Of a DNA stretch of 64,000 nt, positions 1 to 22,651 are shown piece after piece. The number at the start of each line of letters is the position of its first letter. Within the stretch, counting starts at the first letter, position 1. Origin of the DNA: Hormiphora californensis (taxonomy: Eukaryota; Ctenophora; Tentaculata; Cydippida; Pleurobrachiidae); assembly GCA_020137815.1 (NCBI GenBank), contig CM035357.1, positions 186,001 to 250,000 on the forward strand, written 5' to 3'. The translations under genes and the position numbers were made by a program. The notes beneath the pieces were generated by a model that was given only the letters and a program-made list of their open reading frames with translations, had not been told where the DNA came from and made no database searches.

Positions 1-3000
1 CAAGAGTAGCAACAGCAGCCCCCGCCCCTACCTGTTTTCTAGTGTCGCAACAGCAGCCCCCGCCCCTACCTGTTTTCAAGAGTAGCAACAGCAGCCCCCG
101 CCCCTACCTGTTTTCAAGAGTAGCAACAGCAGCCCCCGCCCCTACCTGTTTTCTAGTGTGGCAACAGCAGCCCCCGCTCTACCTGTTTTCTAGTGTGGCA
201 ACAGCAGCCCCCGCCCTACCTGTTTTCTAGTGTGGCAACAGCAGCCCCCGCCCCTACCTGTTTTCAAGAGTAGCAACAGCAGCCCCCGCCCCTACCTGTT
301 TTCTAGTGTAGCAACAGCAGCCCCCGCCCCTACCTGTTTTCTAGTGTGGCAACAGCAGCCCCCGCCCCTACCTGTTTTCTAGTGTGGCAACAGCAGCCCC
401 CGCCCTACCTGTTTTCAAGAGTAGCAACAGCAGCCCCCGCCCTACCTGTTTTCTAGTGTGGCAACAGCAGCCCCCGCCCCTACCTGTTTTCTAGTGTGGC
501 AACAGCAGCCCCCGCCCCTACCTGTTTTCTAGTGTGGCAACAGCAGCCCCCGCCCCTACCTGTTTTCTAGTGTAGCAACAGCAGCCCCCGCCCCTACCTG
601 TTTTCTAGTGTGCAACAGCAGCCCCCGCCCCTACCTGTTTTCAAGAGTAGCAACAGCAGCCCCCGCCCCTACCTGTTTTCTAGTGTAGCAACAGCAGCCC
701 CCGCCCCTACCTGTTTTCTAGTGTAGCAACAGCAGCCCCCGCCCCTACCTGTTTTCAAGAGTAGCAACAGCAGCCCCCGCCCCTACCTGTTTTCTAGTGT
801 GGCAACAGCAGCCCCCACCCCTACCTGTTTTCTAGTGTAGCAACAGCAGCCCCCGCCCCTACCTGTTTTCTAGTGTCGCAACAGCAGCCCCCGCCCCTAC
901 CTGTTTTCTAGTGTGGCAACAGCAGCCCCCGCCCCTACCTGTTTTCTAGTGTGGCAACAGCAGCCCCCGCCCCTACCTGTTTTCAAGAGTAGCAACAGCA
1001 GCCCCCGCCCCTACCTGTTTTCAAGAGTAGCAACAGCAGCCCCCGCCCCTACCTGTTTTCTAGTGTAGCAACAGCAGCCCCCGCCCCTACCTGTTTTCAA
1101 GAGTAGCAACAGCAGCCCCCGCCCCTACCTGTTTTCTAGTGTAGCAACAGCAGCCCCCGCCCCTACCTGTTTTCTAGTGTAGCAACAGCAGCCCCCGCCC
1201 CTACCTGTTTTCTAGTGTAGCAACAGCAGCCCCCGCCCCTACCTGTTTTCTAGTGTTGCAACAGCAGCCCCCGCCCCTACCTGTTTTCAGTAGTAGCAAC
1301 AGCAGCCCCCGCCCCTACCTGTTTTCTAGTGTGCAACAGCAGCCCCCGCCCCTACCTGTTTTCTAGTGTAGCAACAGCAGCCCCCGCCCCTACCTGTTTT
1401 CTAGAGTAGCAACAGCAGCCCCCGCCCCTACCTGTTTTCTAGTGTCGCAACAGCAGCCCCCGCCCCTACCTGTTTTCTAGTGTAGCAACAGCAGCCCCCG
1501 CCCCTACCTGTTTTCTAGTGTAGCAACAGCAGCCCCCGCCCCTACCTGTTTTCTAGTGTGCAACAGCACCCCCCCCCCCCTACCTGTTTTAGTGTAGCAA
1601 CAGAGCCCCCCGCCCACCTTTTATGTGCAACAGCGCCCCCCCTCCTTTTTCTAGAACAACAGCACCCCCGCCCCTCTTTTCTAGTGTGGAACCAGCCCCC
1701 GCCCCACCTGTTTCAAGTAGCAACAGCAGCCCCCCCCCACCTTTTATAGGTGCAACAGCAGCCCCCACCCCTACTGTTTAGGGCAACACAGCCCCCCCCC
1801 TACTGTTTTCAAGAGTAGCAACAGCAGCCCCCCCCCTACCTGTTTTCAAGAGTAGCAACAGCAGCCCCCCCCCCCTGTTTTCTAGTGTCGCAACAGCGCC
1901 CCCCCCTCCCCGTTTTAAGGTGGCAACAGCGCCCCCCCCTCCCTTTTTTTAGGTGAAAAACACCCCCCGCCCCTTTACGTTTTCTAGTGTGCAAAAGCAG
2001 CCCCCCCCCCTCCGTTTTTGGGGCAACAGCACCCCCCCCGCCCCTACCTGTTTTCTAGTGTGGCAACAGCAGCCCCCGCCCTACCTGTTTCTTAGTGTGG
2101 CAACACTCAGCCCCCGCCCCTACCTGTTTTCTAGTGGTGTGGCGAAACAGCAGCCCCCGCCCTACCTGTTGTCTTCTAGTGTCGCAACAGAAGGCCCCCG
2201 CCTACATGTTTCAAGAGTAGCAACAGCAGCCCCCGCCCATACCTTGTTTCAAGAGGTAGCAACAGGCAGCCCCCGCCCCTACCTGTTTTCTAGATGTAGG
2301 CAACAAGCAGCCGCCCATACCCCCCTACCTGTTTTCTAGTGTGGCAACAGCAGCCCCCGCCCCCCCTACCTGTTTTCTAGTGTAGCAACAGCAGCCCCCG
2401 CCCCTACCTGTTTTCAAGTGTGGCAACAGCAGCCCCCGCCCCTACCTGTTTTCTAGTGTAGCAACAGCAGCCCCCGCCCCTACCTGTTTTCTAGTGTGGC
2501 AACAGCAGCCCCCGCCCCTACCTGTTTTCAAGAGTAGCAACAGCAGCCCCCGCCCCTACCTGTTTTCTAGTGTGGCAACAGCAGCCCCCACCCCTACCTG
2601 TTTTCTAGTGTAGCAACAGCAGCCCCCGCCCCTACCTGTTTTCAAGAGTAGCAACAGCAGCCCCCGCCCCTACCTGTTTTCAAGAGTAGCAACAGCAGCC
2701 CCCGCCCCTACCTGTTTTCTAGTGTCGCAACAGCAGCCCCCGCCCCTACCTGTTTTCTAGTGTGGCAACAGCAGCCCCCGCCCCTACCTGTTTTCTAGTG
2801 TGGCAACAGCAGCCCCCGCCCCTACCTGTTTTCTAGTGTGGCAACAGCAGCCCCCGCCCCTACCTGTTTTCTAGTGTAGCAACAGCAGCCCCCGCCCCTA
2901 CCTGTTTTCAAGAGTAGCAACAGCAGCCCCCGCCCCTACCTGTTTTCTAGTGTGGCAACAGCAGCCCCCGCCCCTACCTGTTTTCTAGTGTAGCAACAGC

Positions 3001-5018
3001 AGCCCCCGCCCCTACCTGTTTTCAAGAGTAGCAACAGCAGCCCCCGCCCCTACCTGTTTTCAAGAGTAGCAACAGCAGCCCCCGCCCCTACCTGTTTTCT
3101 AGTGTCGCAACAGCAGCCCCCGCCCCTACCTGTTTTCTAGTGTAGCAACAGCAACCCCCGCCCCTACCTGTTTTCTAGTGTCGCAACAGCAGCCCCCACC
3201 CCTACCTGTTTTCTAGTGTGGCAACAGCAGCCCCCGCCCCTACCTGTTTTCTAGTGTCGCAACAGCAGCCCCCGCCCCTACCTGTTTTCTAGAGTAGCAA
3301 CAGCAGCCCCCGCCCCTACCTGTTTTCTAGTGTCGCAACAGCAGCCCCCGCCCCTACCTGTTTTCTAATGTGGCAACAGCAGCCCCCACCCCTACCTGTT
3401 TTCAAGAGTAGCAACAGCAGCCCCCGCCCCTACCTGTTTTCAAGAGTAGCAACAGCAGCCCCCGCCCCTACCTGTTTTCTAGTGTGGCAACAGCAGCCCC
3501 CGCCCCTACCTGTTTTCAAGAGTAGCAACAGCAGCCCCCGCCCCTACCTGTTTTCTAGTGTGGCAACAGCAGCCCCCGCCCCTACCTGTTTTCTAGTGTG
3601 GCAACAGCAGCCCCCGCCCCTACCTGTTTTCTAGTGTGGCAACAGCGGCCCCCGCTCTACCTGTTTTCTAGTGTGGCAACAGCAGCCCCCGCTCTACCTG
3701 TTTTCTAGAGTAGCAACAGCAGCCCCCACCCCTACCTGTTTTCTAGTGTAGCAACAGCAGCCCCCACCCCTACCTGTTTTCTAGTGTGGCAACAGCAGCC
3801 CCCGCCCCTACCTGTTTTCAAGAGTAGCAACAGCAGCCCCCACCCTACCTGTTTTCTAGTGTGGCAACAGCAGCCCCCGCCCCTACCTGTTTTCTAGTGT
3901 GGCAACAGCAGCCCCCGCCCTACCTGTTTTCTAGAGTAGCAACAGCAGCCCCCGCCCCTACCTGTTTTCTAGTGTGGCAACAGCAGCCCCCGCCCCTACC
4001 TGTTTTCAAGAGTAGCAACAGCAGCCCCCACCCCTACCTGTTTTCAAGAGTAGCAACAGCAGCCCCCACCCCTACCTGTTTTCTAGTGTGGCAACAGCAG
4101 CCCCCGCCCTACCTGTTTTCTAGTGTGGCAACAGCAGCCCCCGCCCCTACCTGTTTTCAAGAGTAGCAACAGCAGCCCCCGCCCCTACCTGTTTTCTAAT
4201 GTGGCAACAGCAGCCCCCGCCCCTACCTGTTTTCTAGTGTGGCAACAGCAGCCCCCGCCCCTACCTGTTTTCAAGAGTAGCAACAGCAGCCCCCACCCCT
4301 GCCTGTTTTCTAGTGTCACAACAGCAGCCCCCGCCCCTACCTGTTTTCTAGTGTAGCAACAGCAGCCCCCGCCCCTACCTGTTTTCTAATGTAGCAACAG
4401 CAGCCCCCGCCCCTACCTGTTTTCTAGTGTGGCAACAGCAGCCCCCACCCCTACCTGTTTTCTAGTGTGGCAACAGCAGCCCCCGCCCCTACCTGTTCTC
4501 TAGTGTGGCAACAGCAACCCCCGCCCCTACCTGTTTTCTAGTGTGGCAACAGCAGCCCCCGCCCTACCTGTTTTCTAGTGTAGCAACAGCAGCCCCCACC
4601 CCTACCTGTTTTCTAGTGTAGCAACAGCAGCCCCCGCCCCTACCTGTTTTCTAGTGTAGCAACAGCAGCCCCCGCCCTACCTGTTTTCTAGTGTGGCAAC
4701 AGCAGCCCCCGCTCTACCTGTTTTCTAGTGTCGCAACAGCAACCCCCGCCCCTACCTGTTTTCTAGTGTGGCAACAGCAGCCCCCGTCCCTACCTGTTCT
4801 CTAGTGTTGCAACAGCAACCCCCGCCCTACCTGTTTTCAAGAGTAGCAACAGCAGCCCCCGCCCCTACCTGTTTTCTAGAGTAGCAACAGCAGCCCCCGC
4901 CCTACCTGTTTTCTAGTGTGGCAACAGCAGCCCCCGCTCTGCCTGTTTTCTAGTGTTGCAACAGCAGCCCCCGCCCCTACCTGTTTTCTAGTGTTGCAAC
5001 AGCAGCCCCCGCCCCTAC

Positions 5019-15692
<10,674 letters not shown>

Positions 15693-15870
15693 TTGTGGTG
15701 ATATATGCTACATTCTACAAGGCATTGGTAGTTATTTGATAGCTTTAAAATTGCTATTGATCACTAGACAGTGGACCATGGAGGAAAACAAAAATTAAAA
15801 CTTTCAAATTTTCTTTTTTGGAAAAAATCAGGATCCGAAACGATTTTTTTTTTTTTTTTTTGAAAATTCA

Positions 15871-16014
15871 CTAACCCCAACACCGATTGGTATCACTTTC
15901 CAACAGCCGAAGAGAAGCTGCCGAAGAGAGAAAGGGGGTAACCATATGAAGAGTTAATCGCGATGAGTCTCATTCACATTGGGTTCGATAATTTGCCCCC
16001 GGTGTTGGGGTTAG
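15871..16014. mobile_element. 144-bp MITE with 15-bp terminal inverted repeats
   Basis: The ends are CTAACCCCAACACCG and CGGTGTTGGGGTTAG, exact reverse complements. No coding capacity. The target duplication is not clear. Confidence 0.7.
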
Positions 16015-16792
16015 TAATAAATAAATCTTAAAATCACTCAAATATTACTATACATAAATCCATATAATAATTTCCAAAATGTTAGTCCGATAATTGTTTT
16101 CTCCCTACTCCTCCTACAGTTTTTGAGCTAGACCCCTGAAAATTTGTACACTGGTACTTTGGACCAAGGCGGGTGTAAGTACGGGCTCAGATTTTTGATC
16201 CGATCTTTACAGCAGTGACGTCACGGGGTGACGTCATTGCGCCAAAAAGACTTACATTTTTCAAACGCTTCTAAGACCCTGAAAACGGCTCTAAATCAAA
16301 AAACTAACGCAATAGTGGGGAAAGAGAATCGTTTGAACTTCATTTTACATGATAGCGATTTCCCGTAACTCAATGTTTAAGGGTCGTAAATCGCGTCGGG
16401 AAAGTTAAAAATGCCAAAAATACGATATTTTTCACCGTAGCCACCCAAAATCTTATCCAATCGATATGAAACTTGGTCGTTATGTGAACTTTAATGTCCT
16501 TTGGCCAGGGGTTCCCGGAAAACGGATTGGCAAGATGAGAACTGACCGGAGTTCTTATAATTCTAAATTCACGAATTTGGAATTTTTCGTCGACTTTTTT
16601 TGGCGACATAAAACGCGAGGAAATTTTCAATGAATTTTAAAATTTTACACTGCTGCGCGTAATTCTAGGTTCCGCGCGCGGCGTAAAAAAGCAGCGCTTT
16701 TTTGGGAAAATTCGCGCGTTACAGTAAATGATTTACCCGCCTCGCCAAAATTGTAATGGCCGTTTTTTCAAAAACCCAAGGTGTATGATATA

Positions 16793-17038
16793 GTAGGAGC
16801 GGTTAGATCACCACGTGGTTAAAGTCGCATGCCACCCCTTTTTGCGCATTGTCATAGCTCCTCGAGGTCGCATCCAATCATTATCAAGAAATGTCCCTCA
16901 AGTTTTCGCTTCTCCTTGAGGAGATCTACAGGTTTGATGAAGGTCACTTTTGGATTGGATGCAAAATGAAGCCGTGAGAGTAACCTGAGATTAGGGTGGC
17001 GCGCGACTTTCTGCACGTGCTGATCTAACCGCTCCTAC
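16793..17038. mobile_element. 246-bp MITE flanked by TA
   Basis: The ends GTAGGAGCGGTTAGATCA and TGATCTAACCGCTCCTAC are inverted repeats that continue imperfectly for about 45 bp (CACGTG, AAGTCGC, GCCACCC on both sides). They are flanked by TA at 16791-16792 and 17039-17040, as in Tc1/mariner-derived MITEs. Confidence 0.75.
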
Positions 17039-17379
17039 TATGAGACTCATTGCTCTAAGGAACAAACAAATTATCTTTTAAAAATCAAACACAAATGTCA
17101 CCGGTTATATGAGGATAAATTACCATTTACCAGGTCACGGGTTCCCAGCAAACGGGTTCCCAGCAAACGGGTACTCTAGTAAATAAAATCTCACACATGT
17201 TTCAAATATTGAAGTCCATGTTTTCCAATCCTGTTGGGGCGTACTTTGTACGGCATCCTCTCAGCGACCTCAGGGTGGCTACCAGTAGACAGAATCTGAG
17301 CCGCCTTCTGATTGCCGCCAAAGCCTCACTGTAGATTTCTCCGTGTTTGTTTTCAATAAGTTTGGCTGTCTTCTTAATC

Positions 17380-17652
17380 GGAAAACGTTAAAATCTGGGT
17401 GCCTTTCATTGCTAACAATTCGTAGTTTTGGCGCGCGCGACGGGTTAGGGCTATCCGTTAGGGTCTGGTTAGGGTTTGGTTTGGGGTTATCGGTTAGGGC
17501 TATCGATTCTCTATCAGTTGCCGTTTAGTTTACTCAAATTGGCCATGTGGTTGCGTGGCTATAGCCGTTGGAAAAAAGTCGGTCTAAGTGTACTCTTTTG
17601 GCAGCGCGCACCTGTAAACACGCTGCAAGGCACCCAGATTATAATCGCGCCC
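17380..17652. mobile_element. 273-bp MITE with 9-bp TSD, Mutator-like, TTAGGG-rich core
   Basis: Terminal inverted repeats are TTAAAATCTGGGTGCCT and AGGCACCCAGATTATAA. The flanks are TTCTTAATC (17371-17379) and TTCTTAGTC (17653-17661), a probable 9-bp duplication with one mismatch. The interior has degenerate TTAGGG-like words (GGGTTAGGG, GGTTAGGGTTTGG). A relative with an 11-bp duplication lies at 33287-33533. The TSD length suits Mutator-like elements; this is inference. Confidence 0.65.
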
Positions 17653-18248
17653 TTCTTAGTCCATTTTTTTCAACTGTTCACCCCCCAAAGTCGTGCGCGG
17701 AATTGTTTTGCGCGTTTATCACATGTTAACGTGTAGCGCGCGCAGCGTAAATTAAAATATCTCACGCGCACGAGTTGAGGGGTGAACAGTTGAATAAAAA
17801 TGGACTTTAATCGCTTTGTCCATTTCAGGGCCAACACCGAAACGATTGATTTTTCAAATTTACTTCCTGCGCGGCGCAAATACGCAGCGCAGTTTTTGGA
17901 TAAAATTCGCGCGTTACAAACTGCGCCATACAGAAAAAAGAATCCAAGTTCAAACTTCAAGTTCAAACTTTGAAAACTTTTGATTTTTTTTCATTTTTGT
18001 TTTTGAGTCCGGGAAATAGAAGGAGGGTTCTTCAGTCCACTGGTGATCAGCACAACCGGGGGACTTGCCAAGGAGTTTACCAAAGTGGTCAAACACATTG
18101 CGGAACTGAAGGCAAACAGATCAGGAAACAGTCATGGCGACTGCATCAGATCTTCTTCATCTTCTTCAAAATAGTTTGACCAGTCATGTCGAGACATCCA
18201 CATTATAAATAAACGCTTCAGCCTCTCTGAACTCATTCGGCTTTGCAA

Positions 18249-21206
18249 CTAGAAGTCCGTGCCCCGGCTCAGGGCATAGTCCAACAAGGAGTTTCCATGA
18301 ACACACGAGTACCCCCTGGTTGGTGGTCTATCAGCAATGCCCCTGAGGTACCCTCCCAGTACAACCTTGAGTTCATCGATATTCCCGGCGTCCTTGACAC
18401 ATTTAGGAAGAGTGTTCCATAGTTTCGCCCCAAGAACCGAAAAAGAGTTTTCAAACATAGTGGACGCCGACCTTTGTGCCCCATGATTGAATTTTGGGAT
18501 CACTGCCCGTGCCCCGTAACGAGGGGTGTCCTTGAAATCAAAACCGGGTCCGTTTGGGGCTAGTCCCTTACAGATTTTGAACATGTGGATAAGGACATAG
18601 CGCTCCCTGCGCCTCTGCAGGGACTGTAAATCAAGGAAAGCAAGTCTCTCCCAGTAGTCCAAGTTTTGACACCCTAGGATACGCCTGGTGAAATTTCGCT
18701 GCACCTGCTCCAATTGGGCAATTTCACCAACCGATGACGGGTTCCAGACTGCAGAACAATATTCCAGGATTGGGCGAACAAGTGTTTTGTAAAGAGTCAT
18801 CATTACCTTAACTGATCTGCATTTGAACGCCCCCAGAATCCAGTTTGCAACCCTTGATGCCGATGCAGATACCTTTTCGATCTGTGGCTTCCACGACCCA
18901 TCCTCTGACAGGAGAACACCAAGATCCTTTACAACCGGGGAAGATGTCAAACATACTCCACTAGGGGTCTCATAAGAGAGATAGCCCGCTGTAAAAGGAA
19001 GCTCCCGCATTAAGTTGTTGGAGCGTGGTGAATAACGCACCAGCTCAAACTTATCGTCGTGGAGTGTCATGTTGTTTAACACCGACCAATCCACCACGTT
19101 ACACAGATCCTCCTGTAGATTTGCATGATCTAGGATTCCTCTGATAACTTTAATGATCTTCGTATCATCGGCAAAAGTCAAAGCATCCGAAAAACTCAGG
19201 GATGATTCAAGGTCAATGACATAGACCAAGAAAAGTACGGGCCCCAGGACACTCCCCTGCGGGACACCGCTTAAAACCTCTTTGAAGCTCGAGAAAACCT
19301 GGTCAACAGTAACAGTCTGAACACGATCCTGTAAAAAGTTCTTGATCCACTCCAGCAGTTTTCCTGACACACCATATTTCTCCAATTTGGACACTAAGAC
19401 CCTGTGATCGACCTTGTCAAACGCCTTTTGATAGTCTAGATAGATCACATCGACCTCATCACCATCACTTACTGCACGCAAAACCCGGTCGAGATGTTCT
19501 ATAAGCTGGGTCAAACAGCTACGGTTTCTCCTAAAACCATGTTGCGACTCATTCAAGATACCACACGTCTCGAAGTGGGTAATGAGCCCTGCACGTACCA
19601 CTCTCTCAAAGCATTTGATGATATTTGACGTCAGCGATACAGGCCTGTAGTTGCCAACCTCGGATCGGGAACCCTTCTTGAAAATTGGAGTGATGAATTG
19701 TCGCTTAAGACAGCTAGGGACAACACCCCGATTAAAGGAATCCCTCCACAGCAAAAACAGAGGGTACGACAAAGCTGATCGGCACCGGTGGAGTATGCAT
19801 GATGGTATATCCCCCGGTGGGCCAGCAGAGAAGGGATCGAGCAGCTTGAGAGCTGCCTCGATAGAAGATGGAGTGAATTCGATGTCAGATAAAGTTGGTC
19901 CTGCAAAGGATATACTCCCTACTGCATCTTCCACCACGACTCGTCCGGGATCACTGAAGACTGATAGATACTGTTCCTGTAGTAATTCGGCCTTTTCCCC
20001 AGGATCCTCTGCCAGAGTCCCATCCGCCCTTTTCAAAGGAGGAATACGTGACTTTGTTTTCCTCCTATCATTTGTGTAAGTCCAGAAAAATTTAGGGTTG
20101 CTCCTAATAATCTCCACAGCACGCTGTTCCTCCTGGTCCATTCGCCTGTTAAGATAGTACCTGATTTCCAGGGCCACTCTCGCAACTCGCCTCTCCAACT
20201 TTGCAATATGCCCAGCATATGAGTTGGCATTCTTTGCCTTGGAGATTTCCCGGTTTAACTTTTTCTGCTTCTTCTTTAGCCGTTTCAGCATTGGGTCTTT
20301 CCTCGCAATACCACGTCTCTTGACCTTGGCATACCGAGATACGATCTGCAAAATCACCTCTGAAATCCGCTTTACAATGTCCGACCCGTCTCCGTCTCTG
20401 CAGCAGTCATCCAGGACACCGTCCCAGTCTACACCTTGTAGTTCGGTATTGACTGCCTCGAAGTCAGCAGAATGGATATCAAGTCCAGCGAAGCCCTGCA
20501 TATTCCTCGCTGGCCTCCCCCTGACCGGCTCAAGCCCAAATCCCAGCACACACTGGACAACTGAATGGTCAGAGATTTTAAGGTCCTCCACCCCAACTGA
20601 AGCACAATACTCCTCCCTGTTAGTGAGTATGATATCCAAAGTATTCTCCCCTCTAGTAGGTTCGTGCACCATTTGAGATAGAAAGTATTTATCCCCAAAC
20701 TCCAAAAGCTCCGACTCCCTTGAGTCTAAGGAAAAATGTGTTGACCAGTTAATACCCGGGCAGTTGAAATCCCCCAGAATGTAAACGTCGGGAAAGACCT
20801 GGTCAGATGAGTGTTTTTCGATGAAGGTTTGTAGCCGGTGAAGGATCGAAGACATTTGGGAACCTGGGGCCCGATAGACAGATGCCAGCACCATGTGTGA
20901 TTCTGCAACGTAGGCTGCAGCAATGTTGGACCAACTGTCACTCCAAATATATTCATCCGTGGGTGTCACTCTCTGGTTCAAGTAGAGTGCACATCCACCT
21001 CCCTTACGGGACTTCCTATCGCTCCTAACTACTGAAAAACCAGGTATTTCTACCTGGGCCTCGGCAAACTCCTCTTTCCACCAAGTCTCCGTTACGGCTG
21101 CTGCCAAAACAGGAACAGAGGAGTTGCTTACCATATCAGTCAAATAAGAGAGTTTCCATCGACAATCACTCGTGGCAGCGGGAGTTAGACTCCTGGCGTT
21201 GAGCAA
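18249..21206 (-). CDS. LINE ORF2: AP endonuclease plus reverse transcriptase
   Basis: About 985 residues. The N-terminal third is an AP-type endonuclease (N-A-R-S-L near the start, VTETWW, LGDFNCPGINW). The middle is the reverse transcriptase: YLDYQKAFDKVDH (motif A), GVPQGSVLGP (motif B) and FADDTKI (catalytic FADD, motif C). The C-terminal part has the conserved thumb-type region (LEYCSAVWNP). The layout matches CR1/L2/Rex-type LINEs. The first codon of the open frame is TTG, not ATG. The frame overlaps the end of ORF1 by 22 nt, so translation may rely on reinitiation, or the start lies slightly upstream within ORF1. Confidence 0.9.
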   Translation of the reverse strand: MLNARSLTPAATSDCRWKLSYLTDMVSNSSVPVLAAAVTETWWKEEFAEAQVEIPGFSVVRSDRKSRKGGGCALYLNQRVTPTDEYIWSDSWSNIAAAYVAESHMVLASVYRAPGSQMSSILHRLQTFIEKHSSDQVFPDVYILGDFNCPGINWSTHFSLDSRESELLEFGDKYFLSQMVHEPTRGENTLDIILTNREEYCASVGVEDLKISDHSVVQCVLGFGLEPVRGRPARNMQGFAGLDIHSADFEAVNTELQGVDWDGVLDDCCRDGDGSDIVKRISEVILQIVSRYAKVKRRGIARKDPMLKRLKKKQKKLNREISKAKNANSYAGHIAKLERRVARVALEIRYYLNRRMDQEEQRAVEIIRSNPKFFWTYTNDRRKTKSRIPPLKRADGTLAEDPGEKAELLQEQYLSVFSDPGRVVVEDAVGSISFAGPTLSDIEFTPSSIEAALKLLDPFSAGPPGDIPSCILHRCRSALSYPLFLLWRDSFNRGVVPSCLKRQFITPIFKKGSRSEVGNYRPVSLTSNIIKCFERVVRAGLITHFETCGILNESQHGFRRNRSCLTQLIEHLDRVLRAVSDGDEVDVIYLDYQKAFDKVDHRVLVSKLEKYGVSGKLLEWIKNFLQDRVQTVTVDQVFSSFKEVLSGVPQGSVLGPVLFLVYVIDLESSLSFSDALTFADDTKIIKVIRGILDHANLQEDLCNVVDWSVLNNMTLHDDKFELVRYSPRSNNLMRELPFTAGYLSYETPSGVCLTSSPVVKDLGVLLSEDGSWKPQIEKVSASASRVANWILGAFKCRSVKVMMTLYKTLVRPILEYCSAVWNPSSVGEIAQLEQVQRNFTRRILGCQNLDYWERLAFLDLQSLQRRRERYVLIHMFKICKGLAPNGPGFDFKDTPRYGARAVIPKFNHGAQRSASTMFENSFSVLGAKLWNTLPKCVKDAGNIDELKVVLGGYLRGIADRPPTRGYSCVHGNSLLDYALSRGTDF

Positions 21207-22651
21207 AACAAGTTTTGAGACCGTCTTATTATGTCCCCGTATGACACGTTTCTGCTCATCGGCGTGGAGCCCGCGGGTGTTCCCTTTGCCGTCAGTGCCG
21301 GGGAGCTGCGATGTCGGAATCGTTCCAGTTCCCCGGGTGGGCTGAGGACCGCACGGATCTCTGCCATTTCCTCCCTGAGTAGTTTCTTCATAACTCCCAG
21401 CATCTCTTCCATCATCCCATCCCGAAGGGTACCCATGGTAGTCAATAGAAAATCCTGGTCTACCAGACCCGTTTTCGTGTTGTTGCCGTTCTTGTTGGGT
21501 TTCGGTTTGGGATCGGCCTTCTTCTGGGTTTTGCTGTTACTGGATGTTCCGGCGTTCCCCTTGTCCAGATCAGTAACTACAGGTGGGGTAAGTTTCCTAC
21601 GAGTGTTTTTCAAATGGATCCTATCACAATCAGGGTCAAGACACTGTCTCTTGGTCTCCGAGTTCCTACAAATAGGAGGGTGGAAATATTTACAGTCTTT
21701 GCCCTTGGAGCAGCCCCCTCTTTTGATGGTTCCATGTGATAAGTATCTGGTACAAGAAACTGGGTGATTCTTCGAGCAGGCGACCCCGTTTACGAGTTTA
21801 TCACCTTTTCTCCCGTGAGGGCAAGCCTTCTTCTTATACGCCTCACATACATTTTCAAACTTGGGGCTGGATTTTCTTGACTTCTTATCGTCCTTTTCCT
21901 CGCTCTTATTCTCATCCTGAAGTACCTCATCAGGAACAGAATCCTTCCCCTCTAGTTTGAGTGTCAGATCCCGGCGATTTGGCAGGTTGTCACCTCCAAT
22001 TACCGGCGTGATCGCTTCCTCATCGATCGGGGCTTTCTTCTTTCTTCCACGTTTTCCTTTCTTCTCTTGGACCGGACTGATCTTGTCCTGAAATTCAGTG
22101 TCCGAACTCTCTCCATCTGCAGCCGCCTTATCGTCTGATTCCCCGTAAGTGTAACCTGGGAAAGCCTCAAGACGATTTTTACGAGCACAGGGATGGCATA
22201 ACCAAGAAAGCCCTGGCACCTCCACGTTCAGTTTCTCCAGTGCTTCGTATGCCTCCAAGAAAGGATCGCAGTCGTGGCTGCCTTGTCCACACACTCTGCA
22301 TCTCATCTTTGGTTCGGATAGTCTATCAACTTGATATTCCTTACCACAGGAGCCGCAGTCATACACAAACAAAACGGATATGTTCATGATAACCCACTCT
22401 GCCAGTGTTGTCCGTGAACCATATCGCTTCCTTCCATCAATCAAGGGCTTCAACCCGAGTAGGGTGCATGCCGCGACAAGGGCTTTCTCCGGGAGTTTCC
22501 GCAAGGTATCCAAGTTACCCTCAAACGAGCCCTCAAGATCATACGCGTTGAGAACTTTCAAAGCGTTGGGATTGTTGACGGCTAGGTTTAGTAGTTCCCC
22601 TAGGATAATGTCATTTTCCTTGAGATTTCCGGTAGACATGGACATAGCCAT
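21185..22651 (-). CDS. LINE ORF1: zinc-finger nucleic-acid-binding protein
   Basis: 488 residues from an ATG (MAMSMSTGNL). Residues about 95-170 contain paired CxxC motifs (CGSCG, CRVCGQGSHDC, CHPC) of a PHD-like finger. Residues about 270-350 contain several C/H clusters including GCSKGKDCKYFHP, a CCCH-type finger. A Lys/Glu-rich basic region joins them. ORF1 products of CR1-like LINEs bind the element's RNA. It precedes ORF2 on the same strand with a 22-nt overlap in another frame. It is uninterrupted. Confidence 0.8.
   Translation of the reverse strand: MAMSMSTGNLKENDIILGELLNLAVNNPNALKVLNAYDLEGSFEGNLDTLRKLPEKALVAACTLLGLKPLIDGRKRYGSRTTLAEWVIMNISVLFVYDCGSCGKEYQVDRLSEPKMRCRVCGQGSHDCDPFLEAYEALEKLNVEVPGLSWLCHPCARKNRLEAFPGYTYGESDDKAAADGESSDTEFQDKISPVQEKKGKRGRKKKAPIDEEAITPVIGGDNLPNRRDLTLKLEGKDSVPDEVLQDENKSEEKDDKKSRKSSPKFENVCEAYKKKACPHGRKGDKLVNGVACSKNHPVSCTRYLSHGTIKRGGCSKGKDCKYFHPPICRNSETKRQCLDPDCDRIHLKNTRRKLTPPVVTDLDKGNAGTSSNSKTQKKADPKPKPNKNGNNTKTGLVDQDFLLTTMGTLRDGMMEEMLGVMKKLLREEMAEIRAVLSPPGELERFRHRSSPALTAKGTPAGSTPMSRNVSYGDIIRRSQNLFCSTPGV

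Larger units (their letters stand above)
15841..17840. other. 2-kb insertion present only in the first copy of the repeated segment
   Basis: Comparison with 33110-33130 shows the two copies match up to GGATCCGA and resume at TGATTTTTCAAATTTACTTC. The ~2 kb between are absent from the second copy. The stretch holds three MITEs, listed separately, and otherwise no recognisable gene. The ORF at 16370-16630 (-) shows no domain and is not annotated. Parts are rich in CpG (GCGCGC near 16680 and 17710). Confidence 0.65.

Noticed and set aside
42-4356. Long ORFs in the 38-bp array (VATAAPAPTCF and similar)
   Set aside because: They are the three frames of a 38-bp repeat read in turn and start at GTG or ATG by chance. 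They are antisense to the KLHL exon.
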